Positions 45,137-57,648 of a stretch of DNA of 64,000 nucleotides are shown here, piece after piece. The translations under genes were made by a program, and so were the position numbers. Each line of letters opens with the position of its first letter. The first letter of the stretch is position 1. This stretch comes from Luzula sylvatica (lineage: Eukaryota > Streptophyta > Magnoliopsida > Poales > Juncaceae). The stretch is taken from the NCBI GenBank assembly GCA_946800325.1, contig OX326958.1, positions 66,196,366-66,260,365 on the forward strand, in the 5' to 3' direction. The notes under the pieces are model-generated. The model ran no database searches and was not told where the DNA came from. It worked only from the letters and a program-made list of their open reading frames with translations.

Positions 45137-46237
45137 TAGGGGTGTACATGAAACTTCTCAACCCGTCCGACCTGTCCAAACTAGCCCGGCCTGATTCGTT
45201 TTTTGCGGGTTTGAAAATTGTTGGGGGTTGAGATTTTGATCGGGTCCGGATTGAGATTTTGAATAACCTGAAAATAAGGATTGGATCACGGGTTTGCGAT
45301 TAAAAATCCATATTAACCGACCCATATAATTTCAAGTTTCCAATTATTTGTTAATATCTATTATAAATTATACGGTATGATATTTTTCTTCAATTTTATA
45401 GCCATAATTTATTTGTAATAATTTTCAATTATGATTTTTGAGTTATAAATACTCATTATAATAAGTTAGTGAATCGAAAAATCCCGTTATAAATAGTTAA
45501 AGAATACGGAGGGCTTTGATCTTGATTAAGGTATTCTTTTTTTCCAAATTTGTTAAAAATAAAATATTTGATTGTTGTATTGTGTCTCATATTATTTTTT
45601 ACTTTCTTACAATATTATATGACAAAATTCATGCTTAATATGAATATTTGATTGTTTCATTTATAACATCATGATTCTTCATTAATGTATGTGATGAAAT
45701 TACCAAAAATCAAAATTTATGTTTGTCATCTTAAACTTTAAAAAAAAATCTTATGCACAAAAAATATTAGATGGTATAAATGCCTTGTATAATTGTGGCT
45801 AGTGGAAGAAAAACGATTTCTTTGATTATTTCTTAGTAAATATATATAGGTACATAAATCTTGTTATTTCTTTTTCTGTTTACATTATTATTCTTGGAAT
45901 TCTAATTGGCATCTCGAGGTTAAAAATTTTGTTAATAATATTTTATTATAAATTTATGAACTAAAATTCAAATAATTAATGTTATATTTTTTGTTGAAGT
46001 TCAAGTGAAATAAGTTTGATTAAGATTTGAGTATTTGTAAGAAATATTTCTGTAATTTAATTACATAATTAATTTTATCAACATATATTGTCCAAATCGT
46101 CCAACCCGTCTAATAAGATGGGTATGAAGTTTTTTGTAAGTATTTTGGGTTGGGTCGAAAAAATCAAAACCCGATCTAACTCGATTGAGTTATAATTTCG
46201 ATCAAAATCCGTCCAATCCAGTTTATGTACATCCCTA
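45137..46237. mobile_element. hAT-like MITE, decayed
   Basis: Left end TAGGGGTGTACATGAAAC; right end read inward TAGGGATGTACATAAAC. The sub-ends carry caacccgtccgacc / gggttgggtcg words in opposite orientation. Target duplication not recognisable (atgttcag / agctgaag). Related to the element at 34066-35000. Confidence 0.75.
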
Positions 46238-47540
46238 AGCTGAAGTCAGATTCGCCTCAACTCATTTCACATTCTAGTGAATTTAGGAAATGGATTATTC
46301 AGGCAATATATATTGTTTGAATCCGGGGTCAGACGGGCTTGACTTACGGGTCGGATGGCTTTTTAAGACATGGGTGAGGTTAAAAATAAAATTGCCGGAT
46401 TAATATGATGCATATTTTTGGGTTACTTGGACATGATATTCAGTAAATCTTTGCGAGTCCTAAACTCTGAATTACGGCTCTTCGGGTTACAAATCATTCC
46501 TGTTTTATGTAATTCCAGTTCAATTTCGCAGTTTTTTAGTCATTGACTTATCGATATATACTGATCGGGTCGAGTTCGCTGTCGAATGAATTAGGCAGAT
46601 TTTTCAGATCTGGTTCGAATTTGCCAACTTTACCGAATGAGTTAGCACAGGGCGCGCGACATCATAATTCCTTTCAAAATATTTGGTATCATTATAATAT
46701 TATAATTAAGGTAATTAAATGAGTGTTTTTTGTGATGAACCACAACTTTTCCGGTTCTTGTGTGTGTACAGGCAATAAAAGGAGTAAGATAGAAAGATAC
46801 CAATCATTGTATTTACCATCACGGATATACTATTTCACTGGGCTTGACGGTTTTTTACGTTTTTATCTTTGAATACTTAAATAGACTTCTTGTATATATA
46901 TCTTGGAGAGAGCATAATTCAGCAATTAGAATACAAGTTCTCTAAAGTAATTAATTAATTGCCATTTGTCAGGCCAATTATGTACGTATAAGCTTATTAT
47001 GGCATTGATAAGTTGTTCGTGTATAAAGATAAAATTTGGAGTTTTTTGCCTCAAAGAGATATATAGTCGTGTAAGTTAATATCACTGCACCAAAAAAAAC
47101 GGAGTATATAGCAATTAGATTTTGGTTTATATATTATGCCGATAGGATAATCTTTTGACTTTCATGTCAATGACACGACACATATATTATATATAGGTGT
47201 GATTTATAATGCACATGGCGAAATTATGTCTATACAATAAAAGAATGTTTAGAATATGGCTGCTTCGTGTAATCTGTGTTGGATTTGTCTGTTAGCTGTG
47301 TTGATTAATCATGCAAGGCAACGAGAGGCTTCGTGGAAAGTGGAATGATGGTGCAATGAGTATCTTAATTTTTTGTATAATTAGATAGTTATATTGATGA
47401 TGGTCCAGTCAGACACGAGGCTCACATATCTCAGAATTAATGGTTTTATATAGAATAATCTCGATCGTCTGTATTGCAGGGGGTTAATTTAGTTTTAAAA
47501 TTCTTAATTATTATAATTAGAAATCGAATCATTTATTGTT
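46238..47540. other. Gene-free spacer
   Basis: No coding region or clear repeat recognised. Confidence 0.5.
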
Positions 47541-47559
47541 GGTTCAAATTTTGAGAATT

Positions 47560-47950
47560 TCCACGAATATGTTCATAACATGATTATCCTCCACATTATA
47601 TCCTCGTCAATCTTTGTATTGACATCTAGCTGCTCAATCTTATTGCACAAATATTTGACCTAAAGAAAGTACTCACAGTCATGTCTCTTTGGGAGATGTT
47701 CATCGGCTCTCTCTCGAGCAATTCAAGCCCACTCGAATTCTTCTTGGAAACAGGGCAGTAAACGTATCTCATGCCTCTTTCAGCATCTCCGCATCTTCTA
47801 TTTGCAACAACAGACTACTGTCGACTGTTGCATTGAAGCACAAACAAGGCTCTGCCGCCTTTACCTTCCACTTCTTGTATGTTCGGATCGAATTCGGTGG
47901 TAGCTCGGTCTCATCACCACCAACAATTCCCACAAATCCTAGCCTTGCAA
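47560..47950 (-). pseudogene. Decayed Copia gag (UBN2) fragment
   Basis: The minus strand reads YKKWKVKAA, then LLLQIEDAEMLKEA, a stop in place of the usual Trp, DTFTALFP, a frame change, and KKNSSGLELLERE followed by NISQRDMTVS. This is the order of the UBN2 (gag-polypeptide of LTR Copia) domain. Stops and at least one frameshift make it non-functional. No pol or LTR continues from it. Confidence 0.7.
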
Positions 47951-48281
47951 ATATCGATACAACTAATCAATTTGTTAAGTATCACACGTAGAAAAAAAGA
48001 TATATGTATGGCCCGTAAACGAGATCAAAGAAAGATAAACACTCACATACGCAAATGTGAGTAGTTGAACAAGAGACGACTTTCAAGGACACTAATGAAT
48101 ATTCAAGACGTTGAAGAATCAAAATGATGGTCAAAGAAGAAATACGGAAGTATTCGCTAAAATGATTAACCAAGACGTCGAAAACTTTCGCAAGTTAGGA
48201 TATCATACACTCACAAAAATAACACATAAATATTTCTAGACTCAATTTATAATTATTAAACTAAATCTAGAATAGGTAATA

Positions 48282-49068
48282 TGTTCGAAACATGAAAAAC
48301 GAAAAGTTTGTAAAGTCTGAAAACAGAATTACTTCCGTTCGAACGGAATCACCTATCCGTTCGAACGGAAGCCAAACTGTCCCAAAACTTGACTTTGCAA
48401 AAGCAAAATCAACAGAAGCTCCGTTCGAACGGAACCTAATATTCCGTTTAACGCAACCCTCAAGGTTCGAATGGAACTCACATTCGTTCGAACGAAAGTG
48501 TCAGTTTTCGAATGATTACTTTGTAACGGATAGTTTTGACTTGTGTTCCGTTCAAACAGAAGTATTATTCCGTTCGAACGGAACATACAGAAAAAACAGT
48601 TTAATAGGAGGGGATTATGTATTCTATAAATAGAACCCCTCGCTTGTTTCTCTCTGATCTCCAACTCTTCAACAATATTTACACTCAACATCAAAGAGAG
48701 AAACTCTAGCCAAACAATCTTGAGCTTAATTCCTCTAAATAAAATCCTTCATCTAAGATAGATCTTTCGATTCCCAACTCGGGTGACCGAGTACGTAGAG
48801 ATTGATTTGTAGAATTGTAATAGGCTAGTTCTTCATTGTAAAGTCCGCCATAGATCGATAGAAACGTGTAAATCGATATGGGCAAACCTTGTAATCGTTG
48901 ATTCGAAAATTCAATAGAAAGCCTAAACGGCGCAAGGCATCCCCGAAGACGTAGGTACTTGTGAACAATCGAGTCAGTCGATTGAGCAAGTAAACGATGA
49001 GTTAAGGCTACATAGCAATTACTTACCGAACTACGTAACAAATATCGTGTGTCAACATTTGTGGTATT
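48282..49068 (+). mobile_element. Older Copia-type LTR, interrupted by the young Copia element
   Basis: Contains eight CCGTTCGAACGG-type palindromes (48333-48583), a TATA box TATAAATA at 48625-48632 followed by a leader-like stretch, and a 3' part (gtaggtacttgtg .. ccgaactacgtaaca .. cgtgtgtcaaca) typical of Tork-type Copia LTR ends. The young element entered after ..tgtggtatt (49064-49068 is its target duplication), so the LTR or its flank continues at 57649. Exact start uncertain. Confidence 0.55.
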
Positions 49069-50046
49069 TGTTCGCGCAGCGGAATGAAGGCCCGGTCCGA
49101 TTCCCCGATTCCCGAGATCACGCCACGACTTCGAGGGTACGATGCAATTAGAAGGATAGATCTATACCAGTGCCAAATTGATGGCACACGAAGGGTTGAT
49201 CGCCGCCTTCTATTTCCTGTCACGTTGGTGACAATCCGCGCGTCCCACACCACGCGTCCTTCACCAATCGTTTGCTACGCCGGTTTACTCGACTTCGTCC
49301 TCGTGCGTCCAAGCGTGAACACCGTCTTTCTTACTCGAGTCGATCACAATCGAAGAGTCACAAACGTCACTCCTCTACTTGTATCCACGGTGATTCGTAA
49401 GACGTCGGTCGCGGATGCACCTGCCTAGACGATGCACCGGCGAACTTGCTCGATCTAATCGAATCTCTATCACTCTCTCTCTTCGCACCTTTTCACTCAC
49501 GAAAAATCAAATCTGAATTTGCTCTTTTTCTTAGTGTCTTTGGCAGAATGATTACTTAGTTAAGATGAGAGAGAAAATCCTATTTATATCTAATAGGATC
49601 AGGATTAGCCAAAATGCATGTATATCCAATATACACCCTTTCACACAGAAAACTGCATGAACCTGTTCAGTATTCTGTCAAGACGAAATTGATAAATTTC
49701 TCTGACAGAAAATCAACCAACACGAAAGTTGTAGATAATCTCATTATCTACACAACCCAATTTGGCCCAGCCCAATTGGAGTTCGTATAAAAAAGTTATG
49801 ACTGTTTTACTAACTGTATGTCATACTGTTGCACCCTTTCGGTATTTTACATAAACAATACTTATACTTCGTTCATATGAAATATATTTCTTCATGAAGG
49901 TTGTAGATAATCTTATTATCTATCTAACCCAATTTGAACCATTCAAATCGGATTTTCCCACTGAAAGTTATGGCCACGAATGTACGCATACATTCGTTTA
50001 TCCTTGTGTACACTTTTACGGTTGATCCGAAACTGTATTTCTTTCA
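49069..50046 (-). repeat. 3' LTR of the Copia element
   Basis: Element-strand start TGAAAGAAATACAG at 50046. The outer end is TGTT joined directly to TCGCGCAGCGG, lacking 22-23 bases (GGGGAATATCCCCGACCCC and a few more) that the other LTR has. It also has a 9-base duplication (cgattcccc) near 49105. Confidence 0.92.
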
Positions 50047-50058
50047 GTCTCCCACTCA
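50047..50058 (-). other. Polypurine tract
   Basis: On the element strand TGAGTGGGAGAC directly precedes the 3' LTR start TGAAAG; it primes plus-strand DNA synthesis in LTR elements. Confidence 0.8.
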
Positions 50059-51148
50059 ATTTCAGATCTACCTAAAAGGTACTCATGCATATCCAATATG
50101 CACGATTTTAGAGAATATAGCTCGCGTATCAAATACCAAACTATGCACATCCAATGTGCCGATTTTATGATCAAGCCCGACTTAGTACGACTCGTTGTGT
50201 GACCATGTAGGTTCGATTAACGATGGCAGTAGCTTGTTTCCAATGCCTACAAGCTCATGAGCGGGATCTAGTCACTCCATCATAGCTACCCATGTTAAAC
50301 GAATAATGATTGTGATCATTGTGCCTATCTCGAATAGCGGTTACTAGTTCTCTTGTTTGCGATATCCGTTAATCAAAAGGCATGGTAATAGTCATCCTTA
50401 TAATTTGATTAACTACACTTATTCCCCGATTCCGAGTTGAAATAACAAATTTCAATCGATATTAACGATTAATATCATTGACTGCGGCCGCAGATTTCGT
50501 TAATCGACTCATCGAGCGGCGCCTAAGAGATATCTCTTCCTTTCGGAATAAACAATTCCTATCTTGGAGACTCACATTGAATTCCGTGTTTCGGACAATA
50601 CCCAATGATGACTCTTTTAACTCCCTGTTACGGTGAGCGTAATATCATATCAAAGCATTGTGTTACGCACGTCCATCTTTAATGACTAAACCATGTTATG
50701 GTCTCGCGGCTTCGGTCATATCCAATACATGTAACCTAACATATATCTACGTTCCCGATTCGACAAGCACCTTGTCTCATGATTAGCAAAACATAATCAT
50801 CTCCTCGGCAAACGTACTAGTGTACGCGTTCAGTCTATTATCTAATGAATAGAAATGCTTCTCTCTTAAGCAAGCTGATCCGCGACTAGGGATGTTTAGA
50901 AATGACACTTTAAGTGTGACGGTTTTGCTGCACATAGTCCTCAACCATGTCGACGTCCACACAAGTTCAAATCAAGGTTCATGTAATCATATTACACAAC
51001 CCCGCACACAGTTTTCATATAAGATAGATGCAAATATGAAAAATTTTAAAATTCTAAAATTGCATTACTATAAGATAAGTTTGAGGTGATACAACGTTTA
51101 CTAATCTATTAGACTAATCTCGTCTTACGAAACTATCGTTTTAGATAA

Positions 51149-54100
51149 CTAACTACTCTCTTCCTCCTCTAGGTATCTCAAACCTATAGCTTTCACATGA
51201 TAATCGTGCTTAGCTTGCGAGAGTGGCTTAGTAAACGGGTCCGCAACATTCCTGTCAGTATCAATCTTCTCAATGATCACATCCTTCCTTTGCAAAATCT
51301 CACGGATCAAGTGAAATTTTCTGAGTATGTGCTTGGAGCGGTGATGTGCCCTCGGTTCCTTGGACCGTGTTATTGCGCCCGTATTGTCGCAATACACAAC
51401 TACAGGTTCCGAGATGCTCGGGACTACACCAAGCTCCGACACAAACTTCTTGATCGAAACCGCCTCCTTTGCCGCTTCGGAAGCCGCAATATACTCCGAT
51501 TCAGTTGTAGAGTCTGCTATCGTGGGTTGTTTGGAACTCTTCCAAACTACCGCTCCACCATTTAGACAAAACACGTATCCGCTTTGTGATCAAAAGTCAT
51601 CGACACATGTTTGGAAACTGGCGTCGGTATATCCATTGATGACCAACCCGGATGTCTTTCCACCATAAATTAGAAATTGATCCTTAGTTCTTCGTAAGTA
51701 CTTAAGGATGTTCTTAACCGCGATCCAATGCATATCCCCTGGATTAGATTGGTAACGCGAAACGACGCTCAATGCATACGACACATCGGGGCGCGTACAA
51801 ATCATGTCATACATAATTGATCCAACCGCCGAAGCGTATGGAACAATACTCATCGCATTCTTATCTTCGCTCGATGTCGGACATTGAGCTTTAGAATACG
51901 ATATGTCACTCGACATTGGAAGAAGTCCTTTCTTCGAATTTTGCATTGAAAACCGTTTCAACACTTTGTCGATGTACGTGCTTTGACTCAAGCCGAGTAA
52001 CTTCTTGGATCTATCTCTATAAATCCTCACGCCTAGTATATAGGCGGCCTCGCTCAAATCTTTCATAGCGAAACGAGTATTTAAATACTTCTTAACATCC
52101 GTAAGCATCGAAATGTCGTTTCCTATGATCAAAATGTCGTCTACATATAGTACAAGAAATACTACACGGCTCCCACTAACCTTCTTGTATACACAAGGTT
52201 CTTCTACGTTTTTCACGAAATTATATTCTCGTATAACTTCATCGAAACGTATATTCCAACTCCGAGAAGCTTGCTTCAATCCATAAATGGATCGTTGCAA
52301 CTTGCATACTTTATCCGGACTCTTTGAATCGACAAAACCCTCGGGCTGTGTCATGTACACATACTCTTCTAAGTTCCCGTTAAGGAATGCGGTTTTGACA
52401 TCCATTTGCCAAATCTCGTAGTCATAATACGCAGAGATAGCAAGTAAGATCCGTATGGATTTAAGCATTGCTACTGGTGAAAACGTTTCTTCATAGTCTA
52501 CACCATGAATTTGTTTGAAACCTTTCGCCACAAGCCGTGCCTTATAAGTGTTTACATTCCCATCCATGTCGGTCTTCTTCTTGAAGACCCACTTACATCC
52601 CACTGGTTTAACCCCGGGAGGTGGATCAATCAAGTTCCAAACTTGATTATCGTACATGGATTGAATCTCGGATTTCATGGCAGATTGCCACTTATCGGAA
52701 TCGTCGCTTTTCATAGCCTCGCGATAAGATGTCGGTTCATCATCTATGAATTCGACTTCATCGTCATTTGCCACGATAAAACCATATCGTATAGGCTCTT
52801 GACGAATCCTACCCGATCTACGAATTGCGCCTTGTGCACTTGACTCCGGATCCTCAACATTTGAGGAAACCGGATCAACGTTCATCGGTTCAACATTCGT
52901 TTGCGGGTCTCGAATTTCTTCGAGATCTATTTCAGTCCCATACACTCGCCTAGAGATAAAGTCCTCCTCAAGGAAGACTCCTCTTCGAGCTACGAAAACT
53001 TTATTTTCGACGGGATTATAGAAATAATACCCTATTGTTTCCTTGGGATACCCTACAAATAAACATTTTTCAGACTTGGGATCGAGCTTGTCCGATAATA
53101 ATTTTCGAACATAAGCCTCACATCCCCAAATCTTAACATAAGACAACTTCGGAACTTTTCCGGTCCATATCTCATATGGCGTCTTAGGTACCGATTTAGA
53201 AGGTATGCGGTTTAATAAGTAAGCCGCTGTCTCTAGGGCATATCCCCAAAACGATTTTGGAAGGGAAGTTTGACTCATCATAGATCGAACCATGTCCAAC
53301 AAGGTCCGATTCCTCCTCTCGGACACGCCATTCCATTGTGGCGTTCCTGCCGGAGTCCATTGTGGAACTATTCCACAATCTTTTAGATGATCTTCAAACT
53401 CATAGCTCAAATATTCGCCACCTCGATCCGATCGGATGGCTTTAATTTTCTTGCCAAGCTGATTTTCAACTTCGTTTTGAAACTCTTTGAACTTTTCAAA
53501 GGTCTCCGCTTTAGTACGCATCAAATAGATATATCCATATCTATTATGATCGTCCGTAAACGTAACAAAGTATCGATAGCCTCCTCTTGCCTCGATGCTC
53601 ATCGGTCCACACACATCGGAATGTATGAGTTCCAATAGATCGTTGGACCGCTCTCCGACCTTGGAGAACGGCGCTTTAGTCATCTTGCCAAGTAAACAAG
53701 ATTCGCAATTCCCAAATGAATCCAATTCAAATGAGTCTAGCATTCCATCTTTATGGAGTCTAGCAATGCGTTTCTCATTCACATGACCGAGACGACAATG
53801 CCAAAAGAAAGTCCGATTATCAACTTTAGGTTTAATCCTTTTCGCATTAACGTTATATATGGACTTATTATTTCCGTGATCGAAATCCAACACATAAAGA
53901 CCATTTTCTAACAGAACATTTCCATAGATAATAGAATCCTTACATATCGAAAACTCATTATTCCTAATAACGAATTCATAGCCATCATTGGCCAGTTTCG
54001 ACACACTTATTATGTTCTTACATAACGTTGGTACATAATAACAATTATTTAGCACTAAAATAAGTCCACTAGGCAAAGTCAAATTAACTACTCCTACGTC

Positions 54101-55120
54101 AAACGCATCAACTCGTGCTCCATTCCCGATGCGTAGATCGACTTCGCCCTTTTCCAACCTTCGACTATTTTGAAGAACCTGCATATTTCGACAAATATGA
54201 GTCCCACAACCGGTATCCAATACCCAATTAGTCATAGTTGAAATATTAACTTCAATAACGTTAATACCTGAGAGGCCGGTCGCCGAAACCGCCTTGCCCT
54301 TCTTCACCTCCTCGAGGTAAGACTTGCAATCGCGCTTCCAATGTCCAGCCTTGTGACAATGAAAACACGTCTCATCCTTGGATTTCTCCTTTCCCTTTTT
54401 ATCCGGCTTCGAACGTTTCTTAGCCGAACCGCCCTTGGACTTTGATCTCTTACGATCCTTATTCTGAATTGTGAGAACATTTCCGGCAACTCTTGCCATG
54501 TTCTCTCCGGACGACTTCAACGTCTCCGATTCAAAATTCTTGAGCATTCCGTGAAGATCAGGGATCGTCTTATCCATCGAATGCATGTGATAGTTAGTCA
54601 CGAACGAAGAAAACATTGGAGGAAGTTCACACAAGATCAAATCTTGTTGCATAATCTTCGACAATTTCTCTCCTAGCTTCTCAAGACGGTCTATGAGAGC
54701 TTGCACCTTCAAAACGTGAGTACTCACCGAAGACCCCGAAGGCATCTTGCAGTTTACTAACTCCTTGAGCGTACTGAACTGTTCAATACGCTCCTGCTCT
54801 TGGAACATTTCCTTGAGCACAACGTCTATTATGTGCGCATCCGAGTCCTCAAACTGCTTTTGAAGACTAGCGTCCATACATGCCAACATGAGGCACGTAA
54901 CATCATTCGAGTCCTTCTTAAGTTTCTCAAATGCGGCCTTTTCATCGGCCGTAGCATCGGGGCCCGGTTCTACTAGTTCCGTATCCAATACGTGACTTTT
55001 GCCCTCTTGCCTGAGAACTATTCTCAGGTTTCGGTGCCAGTCTAAGTAGTTCCGACCCACTAGCTTTTCCTTTTCTAATACCGATCTAATCGATAAGGTG
55101 TTGGTGTTACTAGAAGACAT
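51149..55120 (-). pseudogene. Copia gag-pol polyprotein with one in-frame stop
   Basis: Start ATG at 55120. Domains in order: UBN2 gag (about residues 20-220), CCHC zinc knuckle CFHCHKAGHWKRDC (about 253), aspartic protease WVLDTGCGTHIC (about 300), GAG pre-integrase (HCRLGHVNEKRI), integrase with ESCLLGKMTKAPF and DRGGEY, reverse transcriptase with FLVLYVDDILIIGND (about 990), and RNase H. A TGA at 51592-51590 (codon 1177) falls where relatives have a sense codon (CVDDF, stop, SQSGYVF); the RNase H part continues in the same frame to 51149 (CDNTGA, HHRSKHI, VADPFTK). No frameshift is seen. The single stop probably abolishes RNase H unless read through. Total length about 1,320 codons, normal for Copia. 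Confidence 0.95.
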
Positions 55121-55904
55121 AATCTACAAATGAAGTAAAAGATTGATTACTAACGTTGCGTACTTATCTTATAGGGCTTATATGATGATTATATGATAGT
55201 GTTATTTTATCGAATCGATAACCCTCATAACGATATGGGACTCCAAGTCCATAACACTCAAGACCCATATTTCCGTTCCTCCCACAAGTGACTTTAGCCT
55301 ATCGGGTGGGATCCCGTTATTTAGGTAGGATTATATCCAATCGCATCCAATGCGACTCTTGAACCTTTATAGGATTTCGGTGATGGATCGTATCCAATAC
55401 AATCCCAGTTCCGTGTGTGCATCCTATCTATGCCCCGAACTCCAATTCTGATTGGCCTGGACGGTTAAGTCACAACCATCTCCAACGTATCGTTCAAATA
55501 GGCTACTAGTGAGTCGACTTTAGCCTGTGCCTCACAAGTCTCGATTTAACGCTTGCCACCCTTTCGATAATTACAATATCATGTGCCCGACTTTAGCCTG
55601 AACCCAAGTGAAATGTAACACCAAACTCGGTGGTTGTGGATATGGAAGGCATTTCCATGACTTAAATATTATGAGGGATCATACCATTGTATGTTTCTAA
55701 ATTCGTGACATAATCCAATTATATCACTATCACAAGATTTTCATAAATGCATATGTATTTATTTGGGAGTCTAATTATTCTAAATAATTATGTAATTATA
55801 TGCTAGTAAGATTGATGCCGATCAAATCGATATAAAGAACTCAAAATTCCAAGTTGTGTAGCCAAAGTTATCACGAAAACAAAATCAGCAACCAGAAACC
55901 AGTC

Positions 55905-56395
55905 CGTTGTAACGCAACATAGTCCGTTACAACGGACCTCCAGTATACTTGGCACTCCGTTACAACGAAAGTCCAGTCCGTTACAACGCTATTTATTCCG
56001 GAGATTGGCCAAAATTGCCAGAAACATGTCCGTTACAACGCAACCTAGGTCCGTTACAACACTATTTTCTGCAAACCATTGTCCAAATTTCCAGGAACCA
56101 GTCCGTTACAACGGACCCAGTCCGTTACAACGGACTCCAATAGACACCCTTGGCATCCCCGCATCCTCGTATCTGATACAAGGTCCGTTACAACGGACTC
56201 CAAGTCCGTTACAACGGAATATGCAGTTTTTCACAGTCCTCCTCACACCCCCGCATCCTATACAGGGTCCGTTGCAACGGACTCAAAGTCCGTTGTAACG
56301 GAATATGTGATTTTTCGCAGAAATTCCCAATTTCCTGTATCCAATACAGTGTCCGTTGCAACGGACTAACCAGTCCGTTACAACGGACTATGCGA
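55905..56395 (-). repeat. Array of GTCCGTTACAACGGAC palindromic motifs in the element leader
   Basis: About fifteen copies of CCGTT-(AC, GC or GT)-AACGG or one half of it occur between the PBS and the gag start, often in pairs (e.g. 56101-56140, 56185-56220, 56265-56300, 56350-56392). Spacing is irregular. Short pieces of gcatcctcgtatctgatacaagg-like text repeat with them. Confidence 0.9.
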
Positions 56396-56636
56396 TTTTT
56401 TACGCTGTTCAGTCTGTTTTCGCTCGTTTCCAAAACGACCAATCATGAAACCTTTTCACGATCATTCCTAGATACTCTCAATCAACTATTGATCGATCTC
56501 TAGCGAATTTCACTTGTGATTTTAATGGAATTTGACATTCTAAATATATAACATCATGCAAACGGGTACGAACTTTGATAACCCGTGCGTATATCTAATA
56601 TACGACTATGATTCGACCCTCAAATCGATGGCGATT

Positions 56637-56648
56637 GCTCTGATACCA
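56637..56648 (-). other. Primer-binding site (initiator tRNA-Met)
   Basis: TGGTATCAGAGC on the element strand, one base after the 5' LTR end; complementary to the 3' end of plant initiator methionine tRNA as in most Copia elements. Confidence 0.9.
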
Positions 56649-56649
56649 C

Positions 56650-57643
56650 TGTTGGGGAATATCCCCGACCCCGGGCTCGCGCAGCGGAAGGAAGGCCCGG
56701 TCCGATTCCCGAGATCACGCCACGACTTCGAGGGTACGATGCAATTAGAAGGATAGATCTATACCAGTGCCAAATTGATGGCACACGAAGGGTTGATCGC
56801 CGCCTTCTATTTCCTGTCACGTTGGTGACAATCCGCGCGTCCCACACCACGCGTCCTTCACCAATCGTTTGCTACGCCGGTTTACTCGACTTCGTCCTCG
56901 TGCGTCCAAGCGTGAACACCGTCTTTCTTACTCGAGTCGATCACAATCAAAGAGTCACAAACGTCACTCCTCTACTTGTATCCACGGTGATCCGTAAGAC
57001 GTCGGTCGCGGATGCACCTGCCTAGACGATGCACCGGCGAACTTGCTCGATCTAATCGAATCTCTATCACTCTCTCTCTTCGCACCTTTTCACTCACGAA
57101 AGATCAAATCTGAATTTGCTCTTTTTCTTAGTGTCTTTGGCAGAATGATTACTTAGTTAAGATGAGAGAGAAAATCCTATTTATATCTAATAGGATCAGG
57201 ATTAGCCAAAAGGCATGTATATCCAATATACACCCTTTCACACAGAAAACTGCATGAACCTGTTCAGTATTCTGTCAAGACGAAATTGATAAATTTCTCT
57301 GACAGAAAATCAACCAACACGAAAGTTGTAGATAATCTCATTATCTACACAACCCAATTTGGCCCAGCCCAATTGGAGTTCGTATGAAAAAGTTATGACT
57401 GTTTTACTAACTGTATGTCATACTGTTGCACCCTTTCGGTATTTTACATAAACGACACTTATACTTCGTTCATATGAAATATATTTCTTCATGAAGGTTG
57501 TAGATAATCTTATTATCTATCTAACCCAATTTGAACCATTCAAATCGGATTTTCTCACTGAAATTTATGGCCACGAATGTACGCATACATTCGTTTATCC
57601 TTGTGTACACTTTTACGGTTGATCCGAAACTGTATTTCTTTCA
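56650..57643 (-). repeat. 5' LTR of the Copia element
   Basis: 994 bp, TGAAAGAAATACAG .. ATTCCCCAACA. Complete; the reference for the deletion in the partner LTR. Confidence 0.93.
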
Positions 57644-57648
57644 GTATT

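Larger units (their letters stand above)
49069..57643 (-). mobile_element. Nearly complete Copia LTR retrotransposon, 8.6 kb
   Basis: Two LTRs (56650-57643 as 5' LTR, 49069-50046 as 3' LTR in element orientation), PBS, gag-pol and PPT are in the correct order on the minus strand. Flanks carry a perfect 5-bp target duplication GTATT (49064-49068 and 57644-57648). The LTRs differ by about 10 substitutions in about 970 aligned bases plus two indels, so the insertion is young. It sits inside an older LTR. The polyprotein holds one in-frame stop, so the copy is probably not autonomous. Confidence 0.95.

Noticed and set aside
47689..47991. 100-residue plus-strand gene
   Set aside because: It is the antisense of a decayed Copia gag fragment.
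48333..48583. Heat-shock elements in the LTR (TTC/GAA words, as in ONSEN)
   Set aside because: TTC and GAA are directly abutted (TTCGAA), not spaced by two bases as in nTTCnnGAAn.
49044..49071. Primer-binding site of the older plus-strand LTR (tgtggtat...)
   Set aside because: After removing the nested element the text reads tgtggtattgtctc, which does not continue as TGGTATCAGAGC.
49084..49428. Frames of 60-114 residues in the LTRs (also 56620-57025)
   Set aside because: Identical in both LTRs and without protein similarity; non-coding LTR sequence.
55905..56395. CRISPR-like array because of regularly recurring palindromes
   Set aside because: Spacing is irregular, units vary, and the array sits in a plant retrotransposon leader.
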